Assembly (NCBI GenBank): GCA_905182555.1
Contig: CAJJBX010000016.1
Location: 1 to 64,000, forward strand
Length of the DNA stretch: 64,000 nucleotides
Reading direction: 5' to 3'
From: an uncultured Ilumatobacter sp.
Lineage (GTDB): Bacteria > Actinomycetota > Acidimicrobiia > Acidimicrobiales > Ilumatobacteraceae
Below are positions 15,424 through 24,901 of the stretch, one piece after another. Under the pieces are notes generated by a model. It searched no databases and was not told the DNA's origin. It worked only from the letters and a program-made list of their open reading frames with translations. Made by a program: the position numbers and the translations under genes. How positions within the stretch are numbered: the first letter of the stretch is position 1; every line of letters begins with the position of its first letter.

Positions 15424-16779
15424 ATGGAACCCCGGGGAACTTGGACGGCGCAATCGTGGCAGGAACGCACTATCAAACAACAGCCGTCATGGCCTGACCT
15501 GGGCGCACTCGACTCGTCGCTCAAGCAGATCTCGACGCTTCCACCCCTCGTCTTTGCAGGTGAAGCTCGTTCGTTGCAGGCCGAGCTTGCACAGGTGGCA
15601 GCCGGCAACGCCTTCCTCCTCCAGGCCGGCGACTGCGCTGAAAGCTTCGAAGAGTTCTCCGCCGACAACATCCGCGAGAAGCTCCGAGTCATCTTGCAGA
15701 TGGCCGTCGTGCTCACCTACTCGGTCGGCGTCCCCGTCGTGAAAGTCGGCCGGATGGCCGGTCAGTTTGCCAAGCCGCGCTCGTCCGACACCGAAATGGT
15801 TGGCGACCTCGAAATCCCCTCCTTCCGTGGCCACATCGTCAACGACGCCACCGCCACAGAGGCTGCTCGCACCCCCAACCCTGAACGCCTGGTTCAGGCC
15901 TACCATCAGTCGGCCTCGACGCTGAACCTGCTGCGCGCCTTCACCAAGGGAGGCTTCGCCGACTTGAATCGGGTCCACTCCTGGACCCAAGAGTTCGTTG
16001 CCTCAAGCCCCGAAGGAGAGCGCTACGACAAGCTCGCCCGCGAGATTGATCGTGCCCTCAGCTTCATGCGCGCCTGCGGCATCGAAACCGAAGACAACTC
16101 GAACCTCAGCGAAGTCGACGTCTTCACCTCCCATGAAGCTCTGATCCTTGGTTATGAAGAAGCCCTCACCCGTCGCGACTCGATCACCGGCGACTGGTAC
16201 GACTGCTCGGCCCACATGCTCTGGATCGGCGAACGCACCCGAGAACTCGATGGCGCGCACGTCGAGTTCCTCCGCGGCGTCGGCAACCCCATTGGTTGCA
16301 AAGTTGGCCCGACCATGACCGGCGACGAGCTCATTGAGCTGTGCGAAATCCTCAACCCGTCGCGCATCCCCGGTCGCCTCACACTGATCACCCGGATGGG
16401 CGCCGACAACATCGAAGAAAACCTGCGGCCGCTGCTGCGTGCCATCTCCGACGCCGGCCATCCCGTCGTCTGGGCTTGCGACCCGATGCACGGAAACACC
16501 TACACCGCTCCGAGCGGTCGTAAAACTCGCCACTTCGACGACATCGTGCGTGAAATTGGTGGCTTTGTTCGTGCCCACCGCGCCGAGGGCACCTGGCCCG
16601 GCGGCATCCACGTCGAACTGACCGGCGAAAACGTCACCGAATGCCTCGGCGGCGGCGACGAACTGGTTGACGCCGACCTGAACAGCCGCTACGAGACCGT
16701 CTGCGACCCACGCCTCAACGCTCGGCAGGGCGTCGACCTGGCATTCCGAGTCGCCGAGCTCATCCAAGACTTCACCTGA
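15424..16779 (+). CDS. aroG: 3-deoxy-7-phosphoheptulonate (DAHP) synthase, class II
   Basis: First step of the shikimate pathway, joining phosphoenolpyruvate and erythrose-4-phosphate. The 451-residue product matches the class II (plant/actinobacterial) type: LQAGDCAESFEEF, KVGRMAGQFAKPRS with Cys/Arg/Lys active-site residues, GERTRELDGAHVEFLRG and WACDPMHGNT (metal and substrate site), and HVELTGENVTECLGG. The ATG at 15424 matches the usual length. The gene is intact and monocistronic or followed by the serine hydrolase 19 bases on. Confidence 0.95.
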   Translation: MEPRGTWTAQSWQERTIKQQPSWPDLGALDSSLKQISTLPPLVFAGEARSLQAELAQVAAGNAFLLQAGDCAESFEEFSADNIREKLRVILQMAVVLTYSVGVPVVKVGRMAGQFAKPRSSDTEMVGDLEIPSFRGHIVNDATATEAARTPNPERLVQAYHQSASTLNLLRAFTKGGFADLNRVHSWTQEFVASSPEGERYDKLAREIDRALSFMRACGIETEDNSNLSEVDVFTSHEALILGYEEALTRRDSITGDWYDCSAHMLWIGERTRELDGAHVEFLRGVGNPIGCKVGPTMTGDELIELCEILNPSRIPGRLTLITRMGADNIEENLRPLLRAISDAGHPVVWACDPMHGNTYTAPSGRKTRHFDDIVREIGGFVRAHRAEGTWPGGIHVELTGENVTECLGGGDELVDADLNSRYETVCDPRLNARQGVDLAFRVAELIQDFT

Positions 16780-16798
16780 TCGATCAGCGCGGCCACCA

Positions 16799-17650
16799 AT
16801 GACGGCGCTTGATCTCTGTACTGCTTGGCCGGTACCGACGGCGGCTGGCGCCGTGATGCAGGGCGGTTCTGTCGTCTCTAGTCATGGTGACGTCGACGCA
16901 ACGTTTCGACTCGCGTCACTCAGCAAACCAATGACCGCCTGGGCGGCACTCGTTGCCGTCGAAGAGGGCATCATCGACCTTGACGCCGTCATTGATGAGC
17001 GGTTCGCTGGGCAGTCTGGGTGCACGTTGCGACACCTCCTGAGCCATGCAGGCGGGTACGGCTTCATGGGCACCGAACCCATTGCGGCGCCGGAACGCAC
17101 CCGCACGTACTCGAACGGCGGCGTCGAACTCGCTGCTGCTTGGGTCGAGTCGTGTGCTGAAATGCCCTTCGCCGAATACCTCTCGCTCGCCGTGTTCGAG
17201 CCGCTCGGCATGACCTCTGCTGAGCTGATCGGGTCTCCCGCCTATGGGGTGTGGGCCGCGGTCGATGACGTCGTGCGGTTCCTGGCTGAGGCGCGCGCCC
17301 CACGCCTCCTGGCATCGAACACCGCCGACGAAACTGTCCGTGTTCAGTTCCCTGCACTCGGAGGTACCGTTCCGGGTGTGGGCCGTTACGACCGGTGCCC
17401 TTGGGGCCTTGGATTTGAGATTCGCGGTGACAAATCGCCGCATTGGACAGGCACGCGCAACGACCCCGCCACCTACGGGCACTTTGGGGGCGCCGGCACC
17501 ATGATGTGGACCGACCCAGCCGCCGATGTGTCGCTCGTTGCGTTGACCGACCGCCCCTTCGATCAATGGTCTGGCGATGCCCTCCGACTCTGGCCAGAGT
17601 TGTCCGACGCCGTCCTCGACGAGTTCGCAATAACAGAGTCCGTGAATTGA
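16799..17650 (+). CDS. Serine hydrolase, beta-lactamase / class C family
   Basis: 283-residue enzyme with the SxxK nucleophile motif (SLSK in RLASLSKPM, Ser about residue 41), the Tyr motif YSNGG (about 102) and a C-terminal HFGGAGTM box in place of KTG, as in esterase / D-aminopeptidase-like class C homologues. No signal peptide is visible, so it is probably cytoplasmic. The substrate cannot be read from sequence. It is followed 2 bases later by a small unknown gene. Confidence 0.85.
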   Translation: MTALDLCTAWPVPTAAGAVMQGGSVVSSHGDVDATFRLASLSKPMTAWAALVAVEEGIIDLDAVIDERFAGQSGCTLRHLLSHAGGYGFMGTEPIAAPERTRTYSNGGVELAAAWVESCAEMPFAEYLSLAVFEPLGMTSAELIGSPAYGVWAAVDDVVRFLAEARAPRLLASNTADETVRVQFPALGGTVPGVGRYDRCPWGLGFEIRGDKSPHWTGTRNDPATYGHFGGAGTMMWTDPAADVSLVALTDRPFDQWSGDALRLWPELSDAVLDEFAITESVN

Positions 17651-17652
17651 TC

Positions 17653-18108
17653 ATGTTCCACCACGGCGATCGAGTTCGCTACGCCACAACTGGCGACGAC
17701 GGGTTCCCGGTGGTGCGCTACGGTTTCGTCGGAGGAACGACAGCCGAGGGCGGTCCGGTTGTTGTCATGCTTGACGGCGAGTTGGGCGGCGACGTCGTCG
17801 ACATCGACACGCTCCAGCCCGTACACATCTCGAACGTGACGCTCACGCTCGAAGGCACGGACCTTCTGGAGGATCCAGCCCTGCGTCAAGGCCTCATTCA
17901 CCTGTGGGCCGCCGAGGCGGAGTCAGCAGGCTTGGAGATCAGTGCAATGCACCCGATGGGCACTGGCGTCCTTGACAGCTGCCAGGGCTTCGCGCTCGCC
18001 GAACTGACCAGTGCCGGCGAGCCCTACGTGCTCACGGCCAGCCTGTGCCCAAGTGATCTCGATGCCGTGCTCGTGTGCGCCGCAGCGCCCGACGGCCACT
18101 ACGTATAA
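17653..18108 (+). CDS. Conserved hypothetical protein, 151 residues
   Basis: Not recognised. The N-terminal half looks like a small beta-barrel (HHGDRVRYATTGDDGFPVVRYGFVGG, read as HHGDRVRYAT and VVRYGFVGG). The C-terminal half has an acidic helix (LIHLWAAEAESAGLEI) and LTASLCPSDLDAVLVCAA. The ATG at 17653 lies just after the hydrolase stop, so the two are probably co-transcribed. There is no signal peptide or membrane segment. Confidence 0.65.
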   Translation: MFHHGDRVRYATTGDDGFPVVRYGFVGGTTAEGGPVVVMLDGELGGDVVDIDTLQPVHISNVTLTLEGTDLLEDPALRQGLIHLWAAEAESAGLEISAMHPMGTGVLDSCQGFALAELTSAGEPYVLTASLCPSDLDAVLVCAAAPDGHYV

Positions 18109-18160
18109 CGCGTTCGCAACGGCTTGTCATCCCTCACGCCTGCAGCAAGGTCTTGAGGAA

Positions 18161-18877
18161 CTATTTTGTATCGACCACTCGAAACGCTTCTGCGCTGGAG
18201 CCTTCAGGCCTCCCTCGCTCTGCTGCGATGCTCTTCCACCACTCACGCACCCGTTCTTCCATAGCGTCCGGATCACGATGCTGGCTCGCGTGGCAGCGCA
18301 ATGCTCGGATCTTGCGGTCGAGTTGCTCGGTGATGTCGACGAAATCGTTCGCCTCTGCTCCGAGCATCACCCAGACTTCGCTGACAGCCCAGTCTTCGAG
18401 CTCGGCACATTCAGACCCCGGGAACGCAAACGGGTTGCGTGCGTCCGGGTAGACGGCACACATCGTGGCTTCTCCCGTGGCGATGTGGTCAGGGTGCGAG
18501 CCATACGTCGAGTCGAGATTGCGCATCGGGTTGTGCGTGATGACCACCTGCGGGCGCACCTCGCGGATGACCTTGCTGATGTCGTGGCGCATTGCCATGT
18601 CAGCAACCGCTGCGCCGTCCATATGCCCGAGGAAGATAAGCCGAGTGACGCCGACCGCTGCCGCCGCGTTGGTTTGCTCTGCGCGGCGGATTGCAGCCAT
18701 TTCGTCGCGTGGGACCGAGTGATCAAAACCGCCGGCTTGGCCATCGGTCACGAGGCAGTACACCACCTCGATGCCGGCGTCGGTCATGTTCGCAACGGTG
18801 CCCGCTGCGCCGAAGTCGACATCGTCCGGGTGCGCCGTGACGACGAGGACACGTTCGATTTCAGAGAGGTTCAACAT
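18161..18877 (-). CDS. PIG-L (LmbE-like) deacetylase
   Basis: Zinc-dependent N-acetylglucosaminyl deacetylase family, the fold of MshB and BshB. The N-terminal AHPDDVDFGAAG is the metal motif, and TYGSHPDHIATGEA holds the second His-Asp-His cluster. VYCLVTDGQAGG and TRLIFLGHMDG are typical internal motifs. The 238-residue length is normal. No thiol-biosynthesis gene lies next to it, so its substrate stays open. It converges with 17653. Confidence 0.88.
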   Translation of the reverse strand: MLNLSEIERVLVVTAHPDDVDFGAAGTVANMTDAGIEVVYCLVTDGQAGGFDHSVPRDEMAAIRRAEQTNAAAAVGVTRLIFLGHMDGAAVADMAMRHDISKVIREVRPQVVITHNPMRNLDSTYGSHPDHIATGEATMCAVYPDARNPFAFPGSECAELEDWAVSEVWVMLGAEANDFVDITEQLDRKIRALRCHASQHRDPDAMEERVREWWKSIAAERGRPEGSSAEAFRVVDTK

Positions 18878-18990
18878 CGGGGTTATTCAACCACCACGCA
18901 CGGCCTGCAGTCGGCTCCGTCGCTCAAGTCGGCAGAAACGAAGACGGTGAACTCTGCAATACGGGGTCACAGGTATCTACAGTGCGACCC

Positions 18991-20253
18991 ATGCTGCCCA
19001 ACGCTGCCGACATCTCTCTCGACCAGATCGACCTATCTGACCTGGAGTTCTGGGCAGGGCCACGCGATGCACGCGAGGCCACCTTCAAGCTGCTTCGTGA
19101 CACCCCCGAACTTCAGCACTTCGAAGAACACGTCGTCGAAGGCTCGCCATTCCCCCCGGGTGCCGGCTACTACGCACTCACCCGACACGAAGACATCTGG
19201 GCCGTGAGCCGCAACGCCAAGCTCTTTTGCTCTGGCCAGGGCTCAAACATCGGCGACCTCCCGCAGGAGATGAGCGAGTTTTTCGGGTCGATGATCAACA
19301 TGGACGACCCGAAGCACTACCGCCTCCGCTCGATCGTCTCGAAGGGCTTCACACCAAAGGAAGTCGCCAAGGTCGAAGCGATGGTCGTCAGCAAAGCGAA
19401 ACTGATCGTCGCGCGGATCCAGGAGCAGTTCGCCGACAAAACGTGCGACTTCGTCGAGCACGTTGCAGCAGCGCTCCCCCTTGAGATCATCTGCGACATG
19501 ATGGGTATTCCCCCGCAGGACTACGGCCAGATTTTGGCCTGGACCAACACGATCCTGGGCATCGGCGACCCTGATTTCGTCACGTCATACAACGACCTGA
19601 TGACGCACTCGCTCGAAATGTTCACCTACGCCCAGACCCTGGGCGAGAGCCGCCGCGCCGACCCGCAAGACGACATCACGTCGGCAATGATGACTTCTGT
19701 CGTCGACGGCGAAGAGCTGACGCCGCAAGAGTTCGGCTCGTTCTTCATCCTGCTCGTCGTTGCCGGGAACGAGACGACGCGCAACGCCATCAGCCACGGA
19801 ATGATGGCGCTCACCGACTTCGCCGAACAGCGCGAACTGCTCTACGGCGACTTTGGCGCGCACGCCAAAACCGCCATAGAGGAAATGGTCCGGTGGTCGA
19901 CCCCTGTCATCCACTTCCGTCGAACCGCAACCGAAGACACCGACATCAACGGCTTCCCTGTGAAGGCTGGCGACAAGGTCGTCATGTTCTATAACTCGGG
20001 CAATCGTGACGAGCGCGCCTTCGACAACCCGCACCGCTTCGACATCGCCCGCTCAATGCAGCCTGCACAGGTCGGCTTCGGTGCTGGCGGCGCGCACTTC
20101 TGCCTCGGAGCGAACCTGGCGCGTCGGGAAATGACGACGATGTTCGATGAGATCCATCGCAGCCTCCCGTCGCTGCGCATCACGGGCGAGCCCGCCTACC
20201 TGCAAAGCAACTTCATCAACGGCATCAAGCGACTCGACTGTGCCTGGGCCTGA
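18991..20253 (+). CDS. Cytochrome P450 (CYP125/142-like)
   Basis: Heme monooxygenase of 420 residues. The I-helix motif is AGNETTRNAISH, the K-helix ExxR is in EEMVRW, and the heme-binding loop FGAGGAHFCLGANLARRE has the Cys ligand. The C-terminal SNFINGIKRLDCAW resembles the steroid/cholesterol CYP125-142 group, so a sterol or aliphatic substrate is plausible (inference). I chose the ATG at 18991; an in-frame GTG lies at 18982. The stop overlaps the next gene by 14 bases. No ferredoxin gene is adjacent. Confidence 0.9.
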   Translation: MLPNAADISLDQIDLSDLEFWAGPRDAREATFKLLRDTPELQHFEEHVVEGSPFPPGAGYYALTRHEDIWAVSRNAKLFCSGQGSNIGDLPQEMSEFFGSMINMDDPKHYRLRSIVSKGFTPKEVAKVEAMVVSKAKLIVARIQEQFADKTCDFVEHVAAALPLEIICDMMGIPPQDYGQILAWTNTILGIGDPDFVTSYNDLMTHSLEMFTYAQTLGESRRADPQDDITSAMMTSVVDGEELTPQEFGSFFILLVVAGNETTRNAISHGMMALTDFAEQRELLYGDFGAHAKTAIEEMVRWSTPVIHFRRTATEDTDINGFPVKAGDKVVMFYNSGNRDERAFDNPHRFDIARSMQPAQVGFGAGGAHFCLGANLARREMTTMFDEIHRSLPSLRITGEPAYLQSNFINGIKRLDCAWA

Positions 20254-20710
20254 CGCCGCCGAGCGTTCGGACCTGGCGCTCGTCCAACAACTCACTGTCG
20301 TCGGCTGGCTATTGCTCGGCGGGCAGTTCGGCTTCATCCTGTTCCAGTTCGAACGCGTCCGCACCGTCGACGGAACCCGCTTCGCAACCGCGTGGGACCA
20401 ACGCATCGAGGTGTTGAGTTTCCTCATTCTGCCGCCAAATCTGATGGTGCTCTTTCCTGCAGCCGCAGTGGCGATTGGAACGACTTGGCTGGCCGGTTCC
20501 ACTCAACGCGGAGCGTGGCTCGACAGTTTGCTGCGAGTCGTTGCCGGCATCGCAATTTCGATGATCTTCATCGGATTCGCGGCGATCATCGAAATCTCCA
20601 CACGCAATGGTCAACTCGAGCTGGACTCGATCTTCTTTCGGCTCGGAGGTATGTCGCTCGCCGCCGGCATCGCTTTGGGCTGCCGATTGGCTGATCAGCA
20701 GCGAGTCTAA
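20240..20710 (+). CDS. Small integral membrane protein coupled to the P450 gene
   Basis: 156 residues, unrecognised, with about four hydrophobic segments (VVGWLLLGGQFGFILFQF; FLILPPNLMVLFPAAAVAIG; VVAGIAISMIFIGFAAII; GGMSLAAGIALGCRL). It starts at GTG 20240 inside the P450 stop region, which implies translational coupling. It might support membrane access for the P450, but this is inference. Confidence 0.65.
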   Translation: MPGPDAAERSDLALVQQLTVVGWLLLGGQFGFILFQFERVRTVDGTRFATAWDQRIEVLSFLILPPNLMVLFPAAAVAIGTTWLAGSTQRGAWLDSLLRVVAGIAISMIFIGFAAIIEISTRNGQLELDSIFFRLGGMSLAAGIALGCRLADQQRV

Positions 20711-20716
20711 ATCGGT

Positions 20717-21319
20717 TCAGTCGCCGAGTTCGCCGTTGCGAAAGTGGCTTCGACAGAGCAGCTCGTAGCGAACAGAGTCGCCGAAGAGCGGCTGCGCATC
20801 GGTGTTTCGCGTATCGCCGACGACGACGGTGTCGCCTTCGTAGACGACGACGCCGTTGACGACGCGGGCGTTGTGGGTGGCGCGAGCACCGCACCAGCAG
20901 CGCGCCTCGACCTGGAGCGGGCTGTGCTCGTCGGCGAGTTCGAGCATGCGCTGCGACCCGGCGAAAAGCTTGCCTCTGAAGTCGGTGAGAAGACCGAACG
21001 CATACACGTCGACCTCAAGATCGTCGACGACCCGCGCCAGTTGATCGCACTGCTCCTCGGTATAGAACTGTGCCTCGTCGCAGACCATGTAGTGGATTGG
21101 CCAGTTGGCAACGGCAAGCGAGTAGATGTCGAGGTCCGGCGCCACTTCGATCGCCGGTGCTGCAACGCCGAGCCGACTGGTGACCTGTTTCCCCTCTCGA
21201 TCGAGGGTCGTCAGCAACAGCCCGAACAGCTGCCGGTTTGCCAGGTTGTGGTGGATCTGCAGCGCAACAGTGCTCTTTCCTGAGCCCATCGTGCCGAAGC
21301 TGAATCGAAGCGTCGCCAT
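20717..21319 (-). CDS. tdk: Thymidine kinase (type II)
   Basis: Phosphorylates thymidine in the salvage pathway. It has the P-loop GTMGSGKSTVAL near the N-terminus and DEAQFYT, the Walker B equivalent with the catalytic Glu region. A zinc lasso is formed by CWCG and LLCRSHF, and the C-terminal DTVVVGDT precedes the tetramer tail. At 200 residues it is typical. It converges with the membrane gene at 20240. Confidence 0.95.
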   Translation of the reverse strand: MATLRFSFGTMGSGKSTVALQIHHNLANRQLFGLLLTTLDREGKQVTSRLGVAAPAIEVAPDLDIYSLAVANWPIHYMVCDEAQFYTEEQCDQLARVVDDLEVDVYAFGLLTDFRGKLFAGSQRMLELADEHSPLQVEARCWCGARATHNARVVNGVVVYEGDTVVVGDTRNTDAQPLFGDSVRYELLCRSHFRNGELGD

Positions 21320-21331
21320 CTGGTGACGAAC

Positions 21332-21502
21332 CTAGTCGCCGGAGTCGTTCGCTGGACCGATTTTGGCGTCGGGATGGACGATGGCTGGTCCGTTGATCCC
21401 ACCGGCCGGTGGCGGCGAGTCGTCTTCAGCGTCACTTCCGCTGCAGCCAGATGCGACAAGCAAAGACAAGATTACGCCAGCGGCAAGGACCTTTCTCTTC
21501 AT
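21332..21502 (-). CDS. Small lipoprotein, 56 residues
   Basis: Begins MKRKVLAAGVILSLLVASGC, a textbook lipoprotein signal with the lipobox VASGC (Cys20). About 36 mature residues follow, acidic then Pro/Gly-rich (SDAEDDSPPPAGG). It lies 12 bases upstream of tdk on the same strand. Function is unknown. The signal alone makes a real gene likely despite its length. Confidence 0.65.
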   Translation of the reverse strand: MKRKVLAAGVILSLLVASGCSGSDAEDDSPPPAGGINGPAIVHPDAKIGPANDSGD

Positions 21503-21522
21503 GATTGCGACTGTACCGATCT

Positions 21523-21825
21523 TCAGCGAAGCAGCGCCTGCACCGTAGCGATCCGGTCCGCGTTCGCTGCCAGCTTGTCGTGGCGGTAGCTGGCGACTCG
21601 GGCAAATCGAAGGGTAATACCGCCCGGATAACGCGACGATGACTTCGTTCGCATCAGTACTTGGGTGAACGTGGCCACCTTGTCGTTGCGCTGCGATAGA
21701 GCAGCGACGGCCTCAGATGTCGCCGCGAGTTCGTCAAACAACAACGGCGCTCCCCCAGGATCCCCGCCGCTGAGCTTTGCCACCACTACCCAGATCCAAA
21801 AGTGCGCTACCGTTGTATCGAGCAC
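21523..21825 (-). CDS. Hypothetical protein, about 100 residues
   Basis: From GTG 21825 the frame reads LDTTVAHFWIWVVVAKLSGG, then LLFDELAATSEAVAALS and RVASYRHDKLAANADR. It is amphipathic and Ala/Leu-rich with no recognised domain. It is divergent from korA, with 80 bases between. Upstream extension to 21903 is Cys-rich and unconvincing. Start and function are uncertain. Confidence 0.45.
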   Translation of the reverse strand: MLDTTVAHFWIWVVVAKLSGGDPGGAPLLFDELAATSEAVAALSQRNDKVATFTQVLMRTKSSSRYPGGITLRFARVASYRHDKLAANADRIATVQALLR

Positions 21826-21905
21826 GTCCGGCAACGGTGCCGGGCTACAGGATCGACATTGGGGGCAATGGTCGATCCGCTTACATAGCCAATGGGGGCA
21901 CACAC

Positions 21906-23819
21906 ATGACGGACACCATCGATCGGGCTGATGTGGACGACGGCGACCGCGTACTCGACCATCTCATCGTGAGGTTTGCTGGCGACTCCGGCGACGGCAT
22001 GCAGTTGACTGGCGACCGCTTCACGTCCGTGAGCGCATCCTTCGGCAACGACCTGTCAACGATGCCCGACTTCCCGGCCGAGATTCGCGCTCCTGCCGGA
22101 ACGGTCAACGGCGTGTCTGCATTCCAGGTCAACATCGCCGACCACGACATCACCACGCCGGGCGACGACCCAAACGTCCTTGTCGCGATGAACCCGGCAG
22201 CGCTCAAGGCCGACCTCCACCGCCTCGAAACCGGCGGCACGGTCATCATTAACGAGGATGCGTTCGGAGATCGCAACCTCATCAAGGCCGGCTACCTCGA
22301 CGCCGCAGGTGAAGCCGTCAACCCGCTCAACAACGACACCCTCAACGGATACCGGGTGTTGAAGGTGCCCATGACGAGCCTCACCAAGAAGGTGTGCGAA
22401 CCACTTGGTGTCAAACAGCGCGACGCCGAACGATCGAAGAACTTCTTCGCACTCGGCCTCGTGTCGTGGATGTACACACGGCCGACCGAGCCAACCGAAG
22501 AATGGATCGACGAGAAGTTTGGCAAGAACGAGAAGGTCGCTGGCGCCAACAAAGCGGCCTTTCAGGCCGGCTTCAACTTCGGCGAAACCACCGAGGCGGT
22601 CGGCCACCGTTACGAAGTCCGTCCGGCCAAACTGCCCTCGGGTGAGTACACGAGCATCACCGGCAACATGGCGTTGTCCTGGGGGCTGATTGCAGCCGCC
22701 CAGCAAGCCAACCTGCCACTCACGCTTGGGTCATACCCGATCACACCGGCGAGTGACATTCTGCACGAACTCGCCAAGCACAAACACTTCGGCGTGCGGA
22801 CTCTGCAGGCCGAAGACGAGATCGCCGCAGTCGGCATTGCGCTCGGTGCGGCGTTCGCCGGACACCTTGCTGTCACCACGACAAGCGGGCCTGGGTTGGC
22901 GCTGAAAAGCGAGACGATCTCACTGGCCTTCGCCATCGAGTTGCCGATGGTCATCGTCGACATTCAACGTGGTGGGCCATCCACTGGGCTGCCGACAAAA
23001 ACCGAGGCATCAGACCTCAACATCGCGCTCTACGGGCGTCACGGCGAAGCCCCGCTGCCTATCGTTGCGTCGTACAGCCCGGCCCAGTGCTTCCACGCCG
23101 CGATTGAAGCAGCCCGTATTGCCCTGAAGTACCGCACGCCGGTCTTACTGCTCAGCGACGGATACCTCGCCAACGGATCAGAGCCGTGGCTCCTGCCCGA
23201 CTTGGCTTCGCTTCCCGACATTTCGGTGCCGTTCACCACCGAGATGAACCACGTCGACGACGATGGCAACGAAGTCTTCTGGCCGTACCTGCGCGACGAA
23301 AATCTCGCGCGGCCCTGGGCCATTCCCGGCACACCTGACTTAATGCACCGCGTCGGTGGCCTGGAGAAGAAAGATGGCACCGGCAACATCGACTACACGC
23401 CCGAGAACCACGAACTCATGGTCAGGCTGCGAGCCGCCAAGATCGCCAAAATCGCCGAAGACATCCCACTCGCCGAAGTGCACGGTGACGCTGACGCCGA
23501 TGTCCTCGTCGTCGGCTGGGGCTCCACTTGGGCCGCGATCGACGCCGCAGTGCAGCGCCGTCGCCGAGTCGGGGTGAAAGTGGCATCAACACATCTCACC
23601 CATGTGAGCCCGCTCCCGCCGAACCTCGGCGAGATACTCGGTCAGTACAAACGTGTGCTGGTCCCCGAGCTGAACATGGGCCAGCTCACCAACCTGTTGC
23701 GGGCCACCTATCTGGTCGACGCCAAGGCAATTACGAAGGTCCAAGGCTTGCCCTTCAAGTCACGTGAGATCGAAGCAGAAATCGATGAAGCAGTAGCAAG
23801 CGCAGGGGGTGCGTCATGA
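21906..23819 (+). CDS. korA: 2-oxoglutarate:ferredoxin oxidoreductase, fused gamma-alpha subunit
   Basis: Catalyses oxidative decarboxylation of 2-oxoglutarate to succinyl-CoA with ferredoxin. The N-terminal gamma domain (VRFAGDSGDGMQLTGDRF) is fused to the alpha domain (SITGNMALSWGLIAAA; SYPITPASDILHEL; GGPSTGLPTKTEASDL). The C-terminus has VVGWGSTWAA and LVPELNMGQL. At 637 residues it is the size of actinobacterial KorA. The ATG at 21906 is chosen because it starts the conserved part. korB overlaps the stop by ATGA. Confidence 0.95.
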   Translation: MTDTIDRADVDDGDRVLDHLIVRFAGDSGDGMQLTGDRFTSVSASFGNDLSTMPDFPAEIRAPAGTVNGVSAFQVNIADHDITTPGDDPNVLVAMNPAALKADLHRLETGGTVIINEDAFGDRNLIKAGYLDAAGEAVNPLNNDTLNGYRVLKVPMTSLTKKVCEPLGVKQRDAERSKNFFALGLVSWMYTRPTEPTEEWIDEKFGKNEKVAGANKAAFQAGFNFGETTEAVGHRYEVRPAKLPSGEYTSITGNMALSWGLIAAAQQANLPLTLGSYPITPASDILHELAKHKHFGVRTLQAEDEIAAVGIALGAAFAGHLAVTTTSGPGLALKSETISLAFAIELPMVIVDIQRGGPSTGLPTKTEASDLNIALYGRHGEAPLPIVASYSPAQCFHAAIEAARIALKYRTPVLLLSDGYLANGSEPWLLPDLASLPDISVPFTTEMNHVDDDGNEVFWPYLRDENLARPWAIPGTPDLMHRVGGLEKKDGTGNIDYTPENHELMVRLRAAKIAKIAEDIPLAEVHGDADADVLVVGWGSTWAAIDAAVQRRRRVGVKVASTHLTHVSPLPPNLGEILGQYKRVLVPELNMGQLTNLLRATYLVDAKAITKVQGLPFKSREIEAEIDEAVASAGGAS

Positions 23820-24835
23820 GTACGGCACAGGTCGCAGTGACCACGAAGAGCGATTGGACCAGCGACCAGGAGGTGCGGTGGTGCCCCGGTTGCGGCGACT
23901 ACGGCATCCTCCTGGCAGTCCAGACCTTGATGCCCGAACTCGGGGTTAATCCTGAAAACACCGTGTTCATCTCGGGCATCGGTTGCTCAAGCCGCTTTCC
24001 GTATTACATGAACACGTATGGCATGCACTCGATCCACGGACGCGCCCCCGCGATTGCCACGGGTGTCGCAACGGCCCGCCCGGACCTCGATGTCTGGGTG
24101 ATCACCGGCGACGGCGATGGCCTCTCGATCGGCGGCAACCACCTGATCCACGCGCTCCGTCGCAACGTCAACTTGAACATCCTGTTGTTCAACAACCGCA
24201 TCTACGGGCTGACCAAGGGCCAGTACTCGCCAACATCAGAAATTGGCAAGGTCGCCAAATCAACGCCAATGGGTTCGGTCGACGCGCCGTTCAACCCGCT
24301 GTCGGTGGCGCTCGGAGCGGAAGCGAGTTTCGTGGCTCGCACGCATGATCTCGATCGCAAGCACATGATGGAAACTTTCCGTGCAGCACATGCCCACAAG
24401 GGCGCATCGTTCGTCGAGATCTATCAAAACTGCAACGTCTTCAACGACGGACAGTTCGACGAGATCACGAAGAAGAGTGCACGTGACGAAATGATGGTCA
24501 ACCTCGTCCACGGAGAACCAATCACGTTCGGAACCAATGGTCAGCGCGGTGTCACGATGGGCAACGATGGGCAACTCCGCCTGGTCGAACTCGCCGACGT
24601 TGCTGCCGAGGACATCCTCGTCCACGACGCAACACGCCACGACTCTTCGCTCGCGTTCGCGCTTGCCCGGTTGAACTCCGACGATGCTTCACCGACACCA
24701 TTCGGGATCTTTCGCGATGTCCAACGCACCGAGTACGCATCTGCAGTCAACGACCAGCTCATTGCTGCCAGCGAAGCCAAAGGCCCCGCCGACTTGCAGT
24801 CGCTGCTGCGATCGAACGGAACCTGGACGGTCTAG
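23816..24835 (+). CDS. korB: 2-oxoglutarate:ferredoxin oxidoreductase, beta subunit
   Basis: Thiamine-diphosphate-binding partner of KorA. RWCPGCGDYGIL opens the protein, ISGIGCSSRFPYYMNTYGMH follows, and GDGDGLSIGGNHLIH is the ThDP/metal motif with NNRIYGLTKGQYSPTS after it. It is 339 residues. The ATGA overlap with korA implies coupled translation of the two subunits. The pair replaces or supplements 2-oxoglutarate dehydrogenase in the TCA cycle. Confidence 0.95.
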   Translation: MSTAQVAVTTKSDWTSDQEVRWCPGCGDYGILLAVQTLMPELGVNPENTVFISGIGCSSRFPYYMNTYGMHSIHGRAPAIATGVATARPDLDVWVITGDGDGLSIGGNHLIHALRRNVNLNILLFNNRIYGLTKGQYSPTSEIGKVAKSTPMGSVDAPFNPLSVALGAEASFVARTHDLDRKHMMETFRAAHAHKGASFVEIYQNCNVFNDGQFDEITKKSARDEMMVNLVHGEPITFGTNGQRGVTMGNDGQLRLVELADVAAEDILVHDATRHDSSLAFALARLNSDDASPTPFGIFRDVQRTEYASAVNDQLIAASEAKGPADLQSLLRSNGTWTV

Positions 24836-24901
24836 CCCCTTGCGAAACTGATCGCGCGTCCGCAGCGCAGAACGCTCGATCATCGGTTCACTAGAGACTC
24901 G

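Noticed and set aside
18011-19207. Long plus-strand open frame (398 codons)
   Set aside because: It runs antisense to the PIG-L deacetylase (18161-18877), which has clear motifs; it is a GC-rich shadow frame.
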